Of a stretch of DNA of 64,000 nt, positions 26,470 through 36,800 are shown piece after piece. The DNA is from Pontibacterium sp049599735. Lineage in GTDB: Bacteria; Pseudomonadota; Gammaproteobacteria; Pseudomonadales; Balneatricaceae. Within the stretch, counting starts at the first letter, position 1. Each line of letters opens with the position of its first letter. The DNA lies in NCBI GenBank assembly GCA_049599735.1, contig JBMYOX010000004.1:1-64000 (forward strand), written 5' to 3'. Below the pieces are notes generated by a model, which worked only from the letters and a program-made list of their open reading frames with translations, was not told the origin of the DNA and searched no databases. The position numbers and the translations under genes are program-made.

Positions 26470-27038
26470 TGCTTAGCGCCCGCACCCGCCTGATCGCAGC
26501 CGCCCTGCTGCTTGGCCCGGTACTACTGTACTGGGGCTTAGCCCTGACACCAGGCGAACGCCGGGGCACAACACCGGAGGCCTTACTGCAGGGACAGGAC
26601 TATTTTGCGCTTAACACTCAAACCCGAATCTACAATGAGCAGGGCAATCTTTCTCAGCAACTGGACAGCCCCCGCCTGGATCACTACCCACAACAAGCTA
26701 TTAACGTTTTTCAGACACCTGAAATTCTGCTGACCGACGAAGATGGCTCAACAACTCATATCAATGCGTTGAAGGGCACTTTGCCAGACACACAAAGCAA
26801 AGTGATACTTGCAGGAAATGTAAGGGTTCAAGATAATGCCATATCGGGGTTAAAAACGGATATAAGCACCGAACGCCTGACGCTTTATCCCGAAACCAAA
26901 TTTGCCGAAACAACTGAGCCTGTCACTATTATCTCTGACAAGGTTCGTTATGATGCCGTCGGCATGAAGGCCTCTTTAAAAGCGCGCACGTTGCAGCTGC
27001 TTTCTAACGTACAGGGACTGCATAAGAATGAAAAATAA
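26469..27038 (+). CDS. lptC: LPS export protein LptC
   Basis: A bitopic inner-membrane protein that receives LPS from LptB2FG and passes it to LptA. The 189 residues have an N-terminal helix (LIAAALLLGPVLLYWGLAL) and a periplasmic beta-jellyroll region. It starts at GTG overlapping the kdsC stop, and its last 11 bases overlap lptA. Identification rests on weak family similarity plus certain position between kdsC and lptA. Confidence 0.93.
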   Translation: MLSARTRLIAAALLLGPVLLYWGLALTPGERRGTTPEALLQGQDYFALNTQTRIYNEQGNLSQQLDSPRLDHYPQQAINVFQTPEILLTDEDGSTTHINALKGTLPDTQSKVILAGNVRVQDNAISGLKTDISTERLTLYPETKFAETTEPVTIISDKVRYDAVGMKASLKARTLQLLSNVQGLHKNEK

Positions 27039-27537
27039 AATTCTGATCCTGATGTTAACGCTCATGTGCAGCCTCACTGCACAGGCGCTGCCACAAGACC
27101 GGGATCAACCTATCCACATAAGTGCCAACAGCGCCTCTATTGATGAAAAAACCGGCCTGACTATTTACATCGGCGACGTGCAGGTCACACAAGGTACGCT
27201 GTTAATTGAAGCCAATCGTGTAGAACTACAGCGTGGTGATGAGGGGGTTGAGCTTCTTACGGCTTACGGCAAACCTGCCCACTTTCGTCAGCAACCCGAA
27301 ATTAATAAAGCCTACACCGATGCCTGGGGTAACACGATTATTTACCGGGTTAACCAGGAACACCTAACCCTGAAACAACAGGCAAAAATCATCAGTGACC
27401 AGGATGTTTTTACCGGCGATCGTATACTCTATGACCTGAAAAGCTCCGTTGTAGACGCCTTTGGCGAGCGAAAGGCCGGTCAGGGTGGCCGCGTAGAGAT
27501 GATCATCCAGCCAAAGAAAAACAAGGATGCACAATGA
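27028..27537 (+). CDS. lptA: LPS transport periplasmic bridge protein LptA
   Basis: Forms the periplasmic beta-jellyroll bridge that carries LPS from LptC to LptD. The 169-residue product has a signal peptide cut near 'AQALPQD', then the OstA-like core 'QPIHISANSASIDEKTGLTIYIGDVQVTQGT' and 'VFTGDRILYDLKSS'. It overlaps lptC at the front and lptB (ATGA) at the end. Confidence 0.96.
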   Translation: MKNKILILMLTLMCSLTAQALPQDRDQPIHISANSASIDEKTGLTIYIGDVQVTQGTLLIEANRVELQRGDEGVELLTAYGKPAHFRQQPEINKAYTDAWGNTIIYRVNQEHLTLKQQAKIISDQDVFTGDRILYDLKSSVVDAFGERKAGQGGRVEMIIQPKKNKDAQ

Positions 27538-28259
27538 GTAAGCTGCAAGCCACGCACCTTGCCAAGAGCTACAAAGGCAGGGAAGTCATTAAAGACGTCT
27601 CCCTTTCGATTAGTAGCGGAGAAATTGTCGGCTTGCTTGGCCCTAATGGTGCGGGTAAAACCACCTGTTTTTACATGATTGTTGGCCTGGTACGCTCAGA
27701 CTGCGGAAATGTCACCATCGATAACGACGACATTACACAACTACCGATGCATGGCCGTGCCCGCCGGGGCATCGGCTACCTGCCCCAGGAAGCATCAATT
27801 TTTCGCAAAATGACCGTGGGTGACAACTTACTGGCTATTCTTGAAACCCGTCAGGATATGAACAAGCAGCAGCGCGAAGAGAAGATGCACGAACTGCTTG
27901 AAGAGTTCCATATCACACATATTATCAACAGCCTGGGGATGAGCTTATCCGGTGGCGAACGCCGCCGGGTAGAAATAGCCCGCGCACTGGCAACAGAACC
28001 TGCCTTTATTCTGCTGGATGAACCTTTTGCAGGTGTCGACCCTATTTCGGTAAACGATATCAAGAGCACGATTAAACACCTGCAGAGCAAAGGCATCGGC
28101 ATTCTGATCACCGATCATAATGTACGGGAGACCCTCGACATCTGTGAAAAGGCCTATATTGTCAGTGAAGGCACAATACTCGCCAGCGGCGTACCAGATG
28201 CTATTATGCAGAACAGCGCTGTGCGCGCAGCCTACCTGGGCGATACGTTCCAGCTCTGA
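27534..28259 (+). CDS. lptB: LPS export ABC transporter ATPase LptB
   Basis: The cytosolic ATPase of LptB2FGC that extracts LPS from the inner membrane. The 241 residues contain Walker A 'GPNGAGKTTCFYMIVG' near 36, 'GYLPQEASIFRKMTV', the signature 'LSGGERRRVEIARAL', Walker B 'FILLDEPFAGVDPI' and the switch 'ITDHNVRETLD'. lptF and lptG are not in the window. Confidence 0.98.
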   Translation: MSKLQATHLAKSYKGREVIKDVSLSISSGEIVGLLGPNGAGKTTCFYMIVGLVRSDCGNVTIDNDDITQLPMHGRARRGIGYLPQEASIFRKMTVGDNLLAILETRQDMNKQQREEKMHELLEEFHITHIINSLGMSLSGGERRRVEIARALATEPAFILLDEPFAGVDPISVNDIKSTIKHLQSKGIGILITDHNVRETLDICEKAYIVSEGTILASGVPDAIMQNSAVRAAYLGDTFQL

Positions 28260-28308
28260 GTCTCTCGCGCTGGATAAATACATGTTGTCTAAGTTTTAAT
28301 GAGTCTTT

Positions 28309-29808
28309 ATGAAACAAGCGCTACAACTTAAGGTCGGCCAACAGCTCACCATGACGCCGCAGCTCCAGCAGGCGATCAGATTGTTACAGCTGTCCACACT
28401 GGATCTTCAGCAGGAAATTCAGGAAGCGCTTGAAAATAATCCAATGCTCGATGTCAACGATGATGACCCGGTCGAGAGCAACACCGAAACACCCTTAGAA
28501 ACCGCAATGGCCGAAAAGCCAGCCGAAGAAACCATCGTTACTGCAGAAGCGGAACATACCGAAGAGGTTCAGGTTGCCGATGATAACTGGAATGAAACTA
28601 TTCCTGAAGATTTGGGTACCGACAGCCACTGGGACGACACTTATCAGGCATCCACCCCGGTAGCAAACCGCGATGATAGTGAAGGCAGTTTTGAATCCAA
28701 TGATTCTGCCGAAGAAACGCTACAAGATCATTTGCACTGGCAGCTGAACCTCACGCCTATGAGTGATACCGATCGCCTGGTCGCCACCGGCATTATCGAC
28801 GGCATCGATCCTGACGGCTACCTGACCGTTCCACTGGAAGATATTCACGAACACTTGCGCCAGGAAGAGGCATTACAGACCCTGGAGTTTGATGAAGCGG
28901 AAGCCGTTCTTCACCGTATCCAGCAGTTTGATCCGCCAGGCACAGGCGCACGGGATCTGAGTGAGTGCCTTTGCATCCAGCTACAGCAGTTACCTGAAAA
29001 CACCGCCTGGCGCGCACAAGCACTCACAGTAGCAAAAAACCACCTCAAACTGCTGGGTAGCCGTGATTACCGGCAACTGATGCGCAAAGTCCGCTTAAAA
29101 GAGCCGCAATTGCAGCAGGTAATTCGGCTGATACAACAACTCAACCCTAAACCCGGCGCGAATATCACGGTTTCAACCACTGAATACGTTGTACCTGATG
29201 TGATTGTTACTAAGCTGCAAGGCCACTGGCAGGTTAACCTGAATCCGGATATAGCCCCCCGCCTGCAAGTCCATTCAGGTTATGCAGGCCTTATAAAACG
29301 CGCCGATAACAGCGCCGACAATACCTACCTGAAAAGCCACCTTCAGGAAGCCCGCTGGTTTATCAAAAGCCTGCAAAGCCGTAATGAAACCCTGTTTAGG
29401 GTCGCCAGTGAAATTGTAAAACGTCAGGCGGATTTTTTTGACCAGGGCGAAGAAGGTATGAAACCCATGGTACTGCACGATATCGCAGAAGCGGTAGAGA
29501 TGCACGAGTCCACCATTTCCCGTGTTACCACCCAAAAATACATGCACACACCCCGCGGTATTTTTGAATTAAAGTACTTTTTTTCAAGTCACGTTAATAC
29601 TAATGATGGCGGCGTTGCCTCTTCGACCGCTATCCGTGCACTGATCAAAAAGCTTGTTGCCACAGAAAACCCGGCAAAACCCCTGAGCGATAATAAAATC
29701 ACCCAGCTGCTGGATGAGCAGGGGTTTAAGGTTGCCAGGCGTACTATCGCAAAATATCGCGAGGCAATGAGCATTCCACCTTCTAATGAACGCAAGTGTT
29801 TGGTTTAA
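28309..29808 (+). CDS. rpoN: RNA polymerase sigma-54 factor
   Basis: Directs RNA polymerase to -24/-12 promoters used for nitrogen, motility and other regulons. The 499-residue protein has the Gln/Leu-rich region I (QLTMTPQLQQAIRLLQLSTLDLQQEI), an acidic region II (about 50-125), the core-binding domain, and a C-terminal RpoN box 'ARRTIAKYREAMSIPPSNE'. It lies 49 bases after lptB and ahead of hpf-ptsN-rapZ-ptsO, the classic rpoN neighbourhood. Confidence 0.98.
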   Translation: MKQALQLKVGQQLTMTPQLQQAIRLLQLSTLDLQQEIQEALENNPMLDVNDDDPVESNTETPLETAMAEKPAEETIVTAEAEHTEEVQVADDNWNETIPEDLGTDSHWDDTYQASTPVANRDDSEGSFESNDSAEETLQDHLHWQLNLTPMSDTDRLVATGIIDGIDPDGYLTVPLEDIHEHLRQEEALQTLEFDEAEAVLHRIQQFDPPGTGARDLSECLCIQLQQLPENTAWRAQALTVAKNHLKLLGSRDYRQLMRKVRLKEPQLQQVIRLIQQLNPKPGANITVSTTEYVVPDVIVTKLQGHWQVNLNPDIAPRLQVHSGYAGLIKRADNSADNTYLKSHLQEARWFIKSLQSRNETLFRVASEIVKRQADFFDQGEEGMKPMVLHDIAEAVEMHESTISRVTTQKYMHTPRGIFELKYFFSSHVNTNDGGVASSTAIRALIKKLVATENPAKPLSDNKITQLLDEQGFKVARRTIAKYREAMSIPPSNERKCLV

Positions 29809-29856
29809 TGGAAATAACAGCAGGACAATTATCGTCACCGCACCCAGGAGAAATTT

Positions 29857-30147
29857 ATGCAAATTAACATTACCGGCCACCACGTTGAACTGACAGACTC
29901 CATGAACGACTATGTACGTACAAAATTTGAAAAACTGGAGCGCCACTTCGACAATATTACCAATGCCCAGGTTATTCTCAGCGTTGAAAAACAACGCCAG
30001 AAAGCTGAAGGCGAATTGCACGTTTCAGGTGCTCAAATTTTTGCATCCCATGAACATGATGATATGTATGCCTCTATCGATGGACTGATCGACAAACTGG
30101 ATCGCCAGATCATCAAGCACAAAGAAAAGTTAAAAAATCATAAATAA
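29857..30147 (+). CDS. hpf: Ribosome hibernation promoting factor, short form
   Basis: Binds the 30S decoding centre in stationary phase and promotes inactive 100S ribosomes. The 96-residue short form starts 'MQINITGHHVELTDSMNDYVRTKFEKLERH' in the family pattern and lacks the C-terminal dimerisation domain of long HPF. A strong AGGAG ribosome site precedes the ATG. Confidence 0.95.
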   Translation: MQINITGHHVELTDSMNDYVRTKFEKLERHFDNITNAQVILSVEKQRQKAEGELHVSGAQIFASHEHDDMYASIDGLIDKLDRQIIKHKEKLKNHK

Positions 30148-30170
30148 ACACGGTTGTCAGCCCTAACGCT

Positions 30171-30626
30171 ATGTTGATCCAAAACCTCCTGACGCCCTCG
30201 AGAACCCTTTGTGGTTTTCAGGGCGGCAGCAAAAAGCGCACTATAGAAAACATCAGCCAGCTAATCGCTGAACAGCACGACAGCCTGGATGCAGACCTGG
30301 TATTTGCCGGATTGCTGGGACGTGAACGCCTGGGAAGCACCGGTATTGGTGATGGCGTGGCCATTCCTCACTGCCGCCTGAGCAATTGCAAGGAAGCCCG
30401 GGGCTATCTGATAACCCTGGATAATCCTGTGGATTTTGATGCCATTGATAACAAGCCGGTTGACCTGCTTTTTGCCCTGATTGTGCCTGAAGCCGCCTGT
30501 GAAGAACACCTGCAAACCCTGGCCGCCGTTGCCGAGTTATTCAGTCAGGAAACGGTGCGTGATAACCTGCGCCAGGCCACCGATGACGAAGCACTGTACA
30601 GCCTGATCAAGCAACTCAACGTATAA
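30171..30626 (+). CDS. ptsN: PTS IIA-like nitrogen-regulatory protein PtsN
   Basis: EIIA-Ntr, the terminal phosphoacceptor of the nitrogen PTS, which regulates potassium transport and other targets in the cytosol. The 151-residue protein has the active-site histidine in 'GIGDGVAIPHCRLSNC' near residue 64. It lies between hpf and rapZ and receives phosphate from NPr (ptsO), encoded two genes downstream; ptsP is not in the window. Confidence 0.95.
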   Translation: MLIQNLLTPSRTLCGFQGGSKKRTIENISQLIAEQHDSLDADLVFAGLLGRERLGSTGIGDGVAIPHCRLSNCKEARGYLITLDNPVDFDAIDNKPVDLLFALIVPEAACEEHLQTLAAVAELFSQETVRDNLRQATDDEALYSLIKQLNV

Positions 30627-30656
30627 TCAGTCTATTTATTAAAGACAGGAGGGCCT

Positions 30657-31514
30657 ATGAAACTGGTAGTAATCAGTGGTCGGTCTGGTTCCGGCAAAAG
30701 TACTGCCTTGCAGGCACTCGAGGATATCGGTTTTTACTGTATCGATAATTTGCCCGCCACCCTCCTGCCCTCTCTGGTTGAGCAGATGACTCAGGATGCT
30801 CAGCACCCTGAACGAATCGCAATCAGCATTGATGCCCGAAACCTGCTCAGTAACCTTAAGCAGTTACCCCGGATTCTTGAGGCGCTGAAACAGGACAAAC
30901 GCATAAGCTACGAGGTGCTTTATCTGGATGCCTCAGAAGCCACACTGCTTAAGCGTTACAGCTCCACCCGGCGAAAGCACCCGCTTTCCGATGATCAGCG
31001 CGGTCTGCTGGAGTCCATCCATATGGAACAACAGCTGCTCGAACCTATTGCCAATATTGCCGACCTGCGCATTGATACCACCCGGCTTAACCTTTACGAT
31101 CTGAGAGATACCGTCAAACACCGTATTGCCGATCGCAGCGACCAGACACTGGCAGTGCAGTTTGAATCTTTTGGCTTTAAGCACGGTGTGCCTCTGGATG
31201 CGGATATTGTCTACGATGTGCGCGTTTTGCCAAACCCCTACTGGATACCTGAATTGCGCCAATATTCAGGGCTTGATCAGCCTGTCATAGAGTTTCTGGA
31301 GGCCGCTGAACAGGTTAATGAAATGCTTGAGCATATCACGCAGTACCTGACATACTGGCTACCACGCTTTGCAGCCAACAACCGCAGCTACATTACCGTT
31401 GCTATCGGTTGCACCGGTGGCCAGCACAGGTCTGTTTACCTGGCAAGCAAGCTCACTTCTCATTTCAGCGAGCTTATGGATAATGTTCATATCTGTCACA
31501 GAGAACTGCAGTAA
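30657..31514 (+). CDS. rapZ: RNase adapter protein RapZ
   Basis: Binds small RNAs such as GlmZ in enterics and targets them to RNase E; it also has an N-terminal nucleotide-binding domain. The 285 residues start with 'LVVISGRSGSGKSTALQALEDIGFYCIDNLP' (Walker A near 8-15) and end with the conserved 'ITVAIGCTGGQHRSVYLASKL' domain. AGGAGGG precedes the ATG. Confidence 0.97.
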   Translation: MKLVVISGRSGSGKSTALQALEDIGFYCIDNLPATLLPSLVEQMTQDAQHPERIAISIDARNLLSNLKQLPRILEALKQDKRISYEVLYLDASEATLLKRYSSTRRKHPLSDDQRGLLESIHMEQQLLEPIANIADLRIDTTRLNLYDLRDTVKHRIADRSDQTLAVQFESFGFKHGVPLDADIVYDVRVLPNPYWIPELRQYSGLDQPVIEFLEAAEQVNEMLEHITQYLTYWLPRFAANNRSYITVAIGCTGGQHRSVYLASKLTSHFSELMDNVHICHRELQ

Positions 31515-31525
31515 CGGACGGCCTT

Positions 31526-31795
31526 ATGATCGAAAAGAAGCTGGAAATCATTAACAAACTCGGCCTGCATGCCCGCGCAGCGGCTAAACTTACTCACACC
31601 ACCAGCCGGTTTGCCAGTGATATCAAAATATCTAAAGCCGATCGTCAGGTAGATGGAAAAAGCATTATGTCTGTTATGATGCTGGCAGCCAGCAAAGGCA
31701 CTGAACTGAAATTCAATATCGAGGGTGAGGATGAGCAGGCCGCGATGGACGCTGTAGAAGTACTGATTAACAACCGCTTTGACGAAGACGAATAA
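31526..31795 (+). CDS. ptsO: HPr-like phosphocarrier NPr
   Basis: Passes phosphate from EI-Ntr to EIIA-Ntr. The 89-residue protein has the phospho-acceptor histidine in 'NKLGLHARAAAKL' (His 15) and the second motif 'VDGKSIMSVMMLAAS' of HPr proteins. It follows rapZ by 11 bases, and ptsN-rapZ-ptsO is the standard order. Confidence 0.95.
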   Translation: MIEKKLEIINKLGLHARAAAKLTHTTSRFASDIKISKADRQVDGKSIMSVMMLAASKGTELKFNIEGEDEQAAMDAVEVLINNRFDEDE

Positions 31796-31891
31796 AACAG
31801 GCAGGTTCACAGGTTATACACCACCTTATATCCGCTATAATTACCCATTGTTGCTTCTCCTCCCATTCCCAGCATACGGACCCTATTCAGC

Positions 31892-33241
31892 ATGAGCCGA
31901 GCTGCGCAAACCACACATTTTGAAAAACTTTCCGCTGCGCTGGACAGCGGTGAATTCAAACAAATTCGCTTTATCCTGAATAACAGCCTGCGGCCAAGCG
32001 AAGTCGCACACCTGATAGAAAAATCACCGCCTAAAGAACGTGAGATACTCTGGAACCTGATCAGCCCGGAAACAGAAGGAGAGGTACTTCAGGACCTCGG
32101 CGATGATGTACAGGCTGAAATCCTCAGCCGCATGAACGCCTCTGAAGTTCTGGCCCTGACCGAATCCATGGATACAGATGACATGGCCGATGTCATGCAG
32201 CAATTACCCAACCGGGTAATGAAAGAACTGCTGCAAATTATGGATCAGCAAAACCGGACCCGTGTTGAGCAGGTGCTGTCTTTCCCCGAGGACACCGCTG
32301 GCGGATTAATGAACACCGATACGGTGACCGTGCGTCCCGATATCGCCGTGGAAACCGTGCTGCGTTATATTCGTCGCCATAAAGAAATCCCGGAAATGAC
32401 AGACAGTCTGATCGTTGTCAGCCGAAAGGATTCTTATATCGGCATATTGCCCCTGACCAAATTACTGGTTGCCGACCTGAACATCACCGTACGGGAAATC
32501 ATGGTTACGAATATCGAACCGATCCGGGCAACGATGACCGACAGTGAAGTGGCGGTGCTTTTTGAACAGCTGGACCTGGTCTCAGCCCCGGTTGTGGATA
32601 ATAACGGTCGACTGCTCGGCCGTATCACCATCGATGATGTGGTTGACGTTATCCGTGAGGATGCCGACCATTCCCTGATGAGCATGGCAGGCCTGGATGA
32701 AGATGAAGATACCTTCGCCCCTATAATGAAAACTACCCGTCGGCGTGCCCTCTGGCTGGGTATCAATTTACTGACAGCCTTTGTTGCCTCAGCGGTTATC
32801 GGTCTCTTTGAGGCAACTATCGACAAAGTGGTCGCCCTGGCGGTGCTGATGCCTATTGTGGCGTCCATGGGTGGTATTGCAGGCTCACAGACCCTGACAC
32901 TGATGATTCGTGGTCAGGCACTCGGGCATGTAGAGAAATCCAATGCGGGCTGGTTACTTAATAGAGAGTTGGTTGTAGGCGCTTTAAATGGCCTGCTCTG
33001 GGCACTTGTCGTGGCGATTGTGGCCATGCTCTGGTTCCAGGATATGAAGATCGGTATTATTATCGCCCTGGCCATTGTTATTAACCTGATCGCAGGCGCA
33101 ATGGCGGGCACTTTATTACCCTTAGGTCTTAAGGCGGCTGGGATAGACCCGGCACTGGCCGGTAGCGTACTCCTGACAACCATTACGGATGTTGTTGGTT
33201 TTTTTGCATTTCTTGGTCTGGCGACCCTATTTTATAGCTGA
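31892..33241 (+). CDS. mgtE: Magnesium transporter MgtE
   Basis: A dimeric Mg2+ channel gated by cytosolic Mg2+. The 449 residues contain the N domain of superhelical repeats (about 1-135, 'EILSRMNASEVLALTESMDTDDMADVMQQLP'), two CBS domains (about 136-260) and five membrane helices with 'MGGIAGSQTLTLMIRG' and the C-terminal 'TTITDVVGFFAFLGLA'. It lies 96 bases downstream of ptsO and may be on the same or its own transcript. Confidence 0.96.
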   Translation: MSRAAQTTHFEKLSAALDSGEFKQIRFILNNSLRPSEVAHLIEKSPPKEREILWNLISPETEGEVLQDLGDDVQAEILSRMNASEVLALTESMDTDDMADVMQQLPNRVMKELLQIMDQQNRTRVEQVLSFPEDTAGGLMNTDTVTVRPDIAVETVLRYIRRHKEIPEMTDSLIVVSRKDSYIGILPLTKLLVADLNITVREIMVTNIEPIRATMTDSEVAVLFEQLDLVSAPVVDNNGRLLGRITIDDVVDVIREDADHSLMSMAGLDEDEDTFAPIMKTTRRRALWLGINLLTAFVASAVIGLFEATIDKVVALAVLMPIVASMGGIAGSQTLTLMIRGQALGHVEKSNAGWLLNRELVVGALNGLLWALVVAIVAMLWFQDMKIGIIIALAIVINLIAGAMAGTLLPLGLKAAGIDPALAGSVLLTTITDVVGFFAFLGLATLFYS

Positions 33242-33252
33242 TTTGGTTACTC

Positions 33253-33783
33253 ATGGTAAATAACGAAGATTTTTCTCAGGACGATTCGTCCGATGAGGAG
33301 TGGGTCAGCAGGACCCAGATTAAGAAACAAGCCCTTGCCCTGCAGGCGCTGGGTGAAAAGCTGGCAACCTTTTCTAAGGATCAACTTAAGTCCGTGCCTA
33401 TGTCGGATACCCTGCGGGCTGCGCTTGAAGAGTGCCAGCGCATTAAACCCCGCAGCGGTGCAATGAAACGCCATATGAACTACGTCGGGCGTTTGATGCG
33501 TACTGAAGATGCAGAACAGATTGAACAGGCTATAGGTCTGTTTGAGGCGGGTAGCCAGGCTCACACAGCTATGTTTCATAAGCTGGAGCGCTGGCGGGAT
33601 CGCTTAATCCAGGGGGGTAATGAAGAATTGCAGGCGTTTATCCAGGAAACGCCCGAGGCAGACATTCAGCATTTACGCCAGCTCACCCGTAATGCCAAAA
33701 AAGAAGCAGAGCGTGAACAATCCCCGGCAGCAGCTCGAAAGCTGTTTAAATATCTTCGGGAACTGGCTGAAGCTAAGCTTTAA
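33253..33783 (+). CDS. darP: DarP/YjgA family ribosome biogenesis protein (DUF615)
   Basis: A 176-residue small, charged cytosolic protein. The family (YjgA, DarP) associates with late 50S assembly intermediates. The sequence has the family start 'SDEEWVSRTQIKKQALALQALGEKL', 'RHMNYVGRLMR' and 'ELQAFIQETPEADIQHLRQLTRNAKKEAE'. It follows mgtE by 11 bases and is convergent with yhdP. Confidence 0.94.
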   Translation: MVNNEDFSQDDSSDEEWVSRTQIKKQALALQALGEKLATFSKDQLKSVPMSDTLRAALEECQRIKPRSGAMKRHMNYVGRLMRTEDAEQIEQAIGLFEAGSQAHTAMFHKLERWRDRLIQGGNEELQAFIQETPEADIQHLRQLTRNAKKEAEREQSPAAARKLFKYLRELAEAKL

Positions 33784-33792
33784 CAGAGAAGT

Positions 33793-33811
33793 GCCGGTGC
33801 GCTGCACCGGC
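33793..33811. terminator. GC-rich hairpin between darP and yhdP
   Basis: GCCGGTGC pairs perfectly with GCACCGGC around GCT. There is no U-run on either side, so it may be a weak terminator or RNA-stabilising hairpin between the convergent genes. Confidence 0.45.
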
Positions 33812-33824
33812 TACTTACCTATAC

Positions 33825-36800
33825 TCAGTCATCGCTCAGAGGAAAAACCACCTCATCTTCAGGCCCGACAGACTGGCTTTGCTGACGCAATACCACCTCA
33901 GGATCACTCCAGTCGCCACTTAAGTGGTAATTGATGGTTGAGAATCGCTCTAACCGTTTCCCAATCAGCTTATCAATTAAATAAACAGCTCCCGCGACTT
34001 GTGGTTGTCCCAATAACACCCCCATCAATGGCAGGTTTTTTGTCAGGGGCAGCACTACCTGCATATCCTGATCAACCGTTTCATTGACCAGATCAAGCGC
34101 ACCGGTCAGTTGCATATCGGCAGACGGACCCGTCAATACAAAAGGCGCAGAGGTACTGGCGATGCCTTCAGCGATAGCGTAACGGGCACTTATCCGATCA
34201 AAAGCCAGCCCCTGTTTCAGCAAATCAGAGAAATCCAGGCGTAAGCGGCGTGCAATCGTTTCCAGATTAAGAATACCCAGTACCCGTAAAAACTGACCCG
34301 ACTGGCCTGCTTCAAGAATACGCCCGTCTTTTGTCAGCAGTGAAAAATTTCCGGCAAGCTGATCAACTGCAAAATGCCAGGGTGCTCCCGGCCAGACAAG
34401 CCTGACATCAGCGGACAGATAGTGACTCTCCACCAGGTGCCCGTAGCCCCAGGCCTCAAGCAATGCTGATATATCCGTGCCCTTGAAATCCAGCAAAATA
34501 GTTGTGTGGCCCTCACCTGCTGAGGACCAACGTGCATCACCAAGCACTGCTGTCCCCAACATATCCGCCTTGATATTCTGAAGGGTCACCCCCTCTGCAT
34601 CAGGCCGCATTTCAATAAACCAGTCACCAAATGGCTTATTATTGACGCTTAAATCAGCCACCCTCACATCCATAAGTGGCAGCCCGGACAAATCAAAATC
34701 ACCCGTTTTTTTCGACACCAAAGCTCCGGAAGACGGCGTATTAAGGTCAAGATTCAGATAATCCAGGTTTAACCGGCACACCTCACCCAGCGCCAAAGGC
34801 ATAAAAAATGAACCTTTGAGCGTCTCGCTGTGACCCGACCACAACCAGCCATTTGGCTGCTGCTGCAGATGCACCTCCAAATTATGCAATACCATACCCC
34901 CCGACGTCAGGGCTTTGATGTTCAGGCGAATATCCTTTAAAAACAGGGAGGGGAGCGCTGTACTGGCCTCTTGCGCGTCTTCCCCAAGGCTAATCCCTTC
35001 TGAAGAATTATTTGCTCCGGGCACCAAATTAAAACCGGTACGCGCCAGCAGATCCTTAACAGCCATAACATCCAGGGAATCCAGGTCACCCTCAACCCAT
35101 AATCCCGTTTCTTTAGGCAATCGGGCAGCCTTTCCACCCAGCGTCAGATGTGCCCGCTCCAGCCTGTCCTGCTGCAGCTGAAAAACCCCTTTCAAAGTAT
35201 TGGCGTAATCAATCCAGAGTAGCTGCTGCCGGGCATCACCCAGCGTATATTGAAGTTTTAAAGGCAAACTCTCGTCTGCTGTTTTCCCCAGCGGCAATGG
35301 CGCATCAACCCTAATACCCTGAAGGTTAGAATTAACGTCCAGCCGATTACAACCAGGATTAGAAGCACAGATCTGCAGTTTAGCCTGGTAAGCCGTTGTG
35401 CCTTCTGCAATGGCCAGATAAGGCTGATTAAGCCATTCCTGAACCTGGGTAATTTCTGCTATGCCCTGCATCTCCAGTGTTGAAATCCGACCCAGATCAT
35501 CATCAATCCGTGTATCCAGATTCGCCTCAACCGGCCGACCAAAGAAGCTTCCGCTCAGCGCATCACTGCTTAAGCCCGTATCACTATCAAATTGCAGCTC
35601 ACCCTTAATGGCCTCAAACGACAAACGGTGTTCAGCCGAGACTAAACGCCCTTGGCTTAACTGTGATGAAGCTTTAACAAGTGCGGGCTGCTTCTGTGAA
35701 AGAGATACACCGATATCCAGTGCTGTATTAGCTTTTCCGGACCAATGCCATTTTTTAATCTGGTCATCCAACTCATCACGAATCGGGGTTTCCAGAAGAA
35801 TACGCCGAATATCCGCAGCGTCGCCCCCGGTATGCCCCAGAATTTGCAGTTGATCCTGCTCCGGTGCTTTATAAACCCAGGCTTCATGAATACGGGACTC
35901 CAGCAACGTGCCCGAAGCCTCTGCCAGAAACCCTCTGTCACGGTAAAAGAAATGACCGTCACCTTGTGTTACCGCTGGCCACTGCGGGTCAAACGCAAAG
36001 TTAAACTGCTTCAGGTCGAGAAAAAGCTGAACCGTGGGTTTCTGATAATTTGACAGCCGTGAACGGGTGTTGGCATTCAGCATAAAGCCCCCCGTTCTGA
36101 CAGTGCCACCCTGTAGCGCCCCCATTAACCAGCGATGTGTTTCCCGCCCCACTTCTGCCGGGGGTATATAGTCTTTAAAGGCTATGCCCTGACTGTTTTT
36201 TACACCAATCAACAGCGCCAGATCCGTTTGTTTATTGCGATCATAAGGCATGCGGAAAAAGAAACGCCCGCTGGCTTCAACCTGCTTATTTTTTAACTGC
36301 AGCAAACCCGAACTGACTTCAACGGCATTGTCCTTTAACGACCACTTCACCCGACCACGGGCAAAATCATACTGCCAGACCGGAAACTCCAGCTCGGGAA
36401 AAGACATCTGGAAATTATCATGCGTTTCCATAGCAATAGAGCCGCCGTCAACCTTGTGCTGAAAACGCCCCGTGATACCCCTAAGCCCTGGTGCACCGGT
36501 CCAGGGCGCAACGGATACATGTGCCAGATCAGCATCCAGCACAAAGGATGCCCAGTCCGGCGTCTGCCAGCGGACAACCAGGTTATTCATCAACCCTTCC
36601 GGCTTCAGGAGCCCGATAGTTTCCATCGCCGGGGCAGGTAAAAAAGCCTGAGCCGTCAGCCAGCTTCTCAGTTCTGAAAGATCCAGGGATTTAATTGCAA
36701 TTTTATCGGGCCGCCCTTCCAAAGCTGCGCGCCAGTCAGCCGTGATCAGCGGCAACGGATAAGCGGCCTGGTTAGCGCTGATCTGACCGTTGAGCTGTGC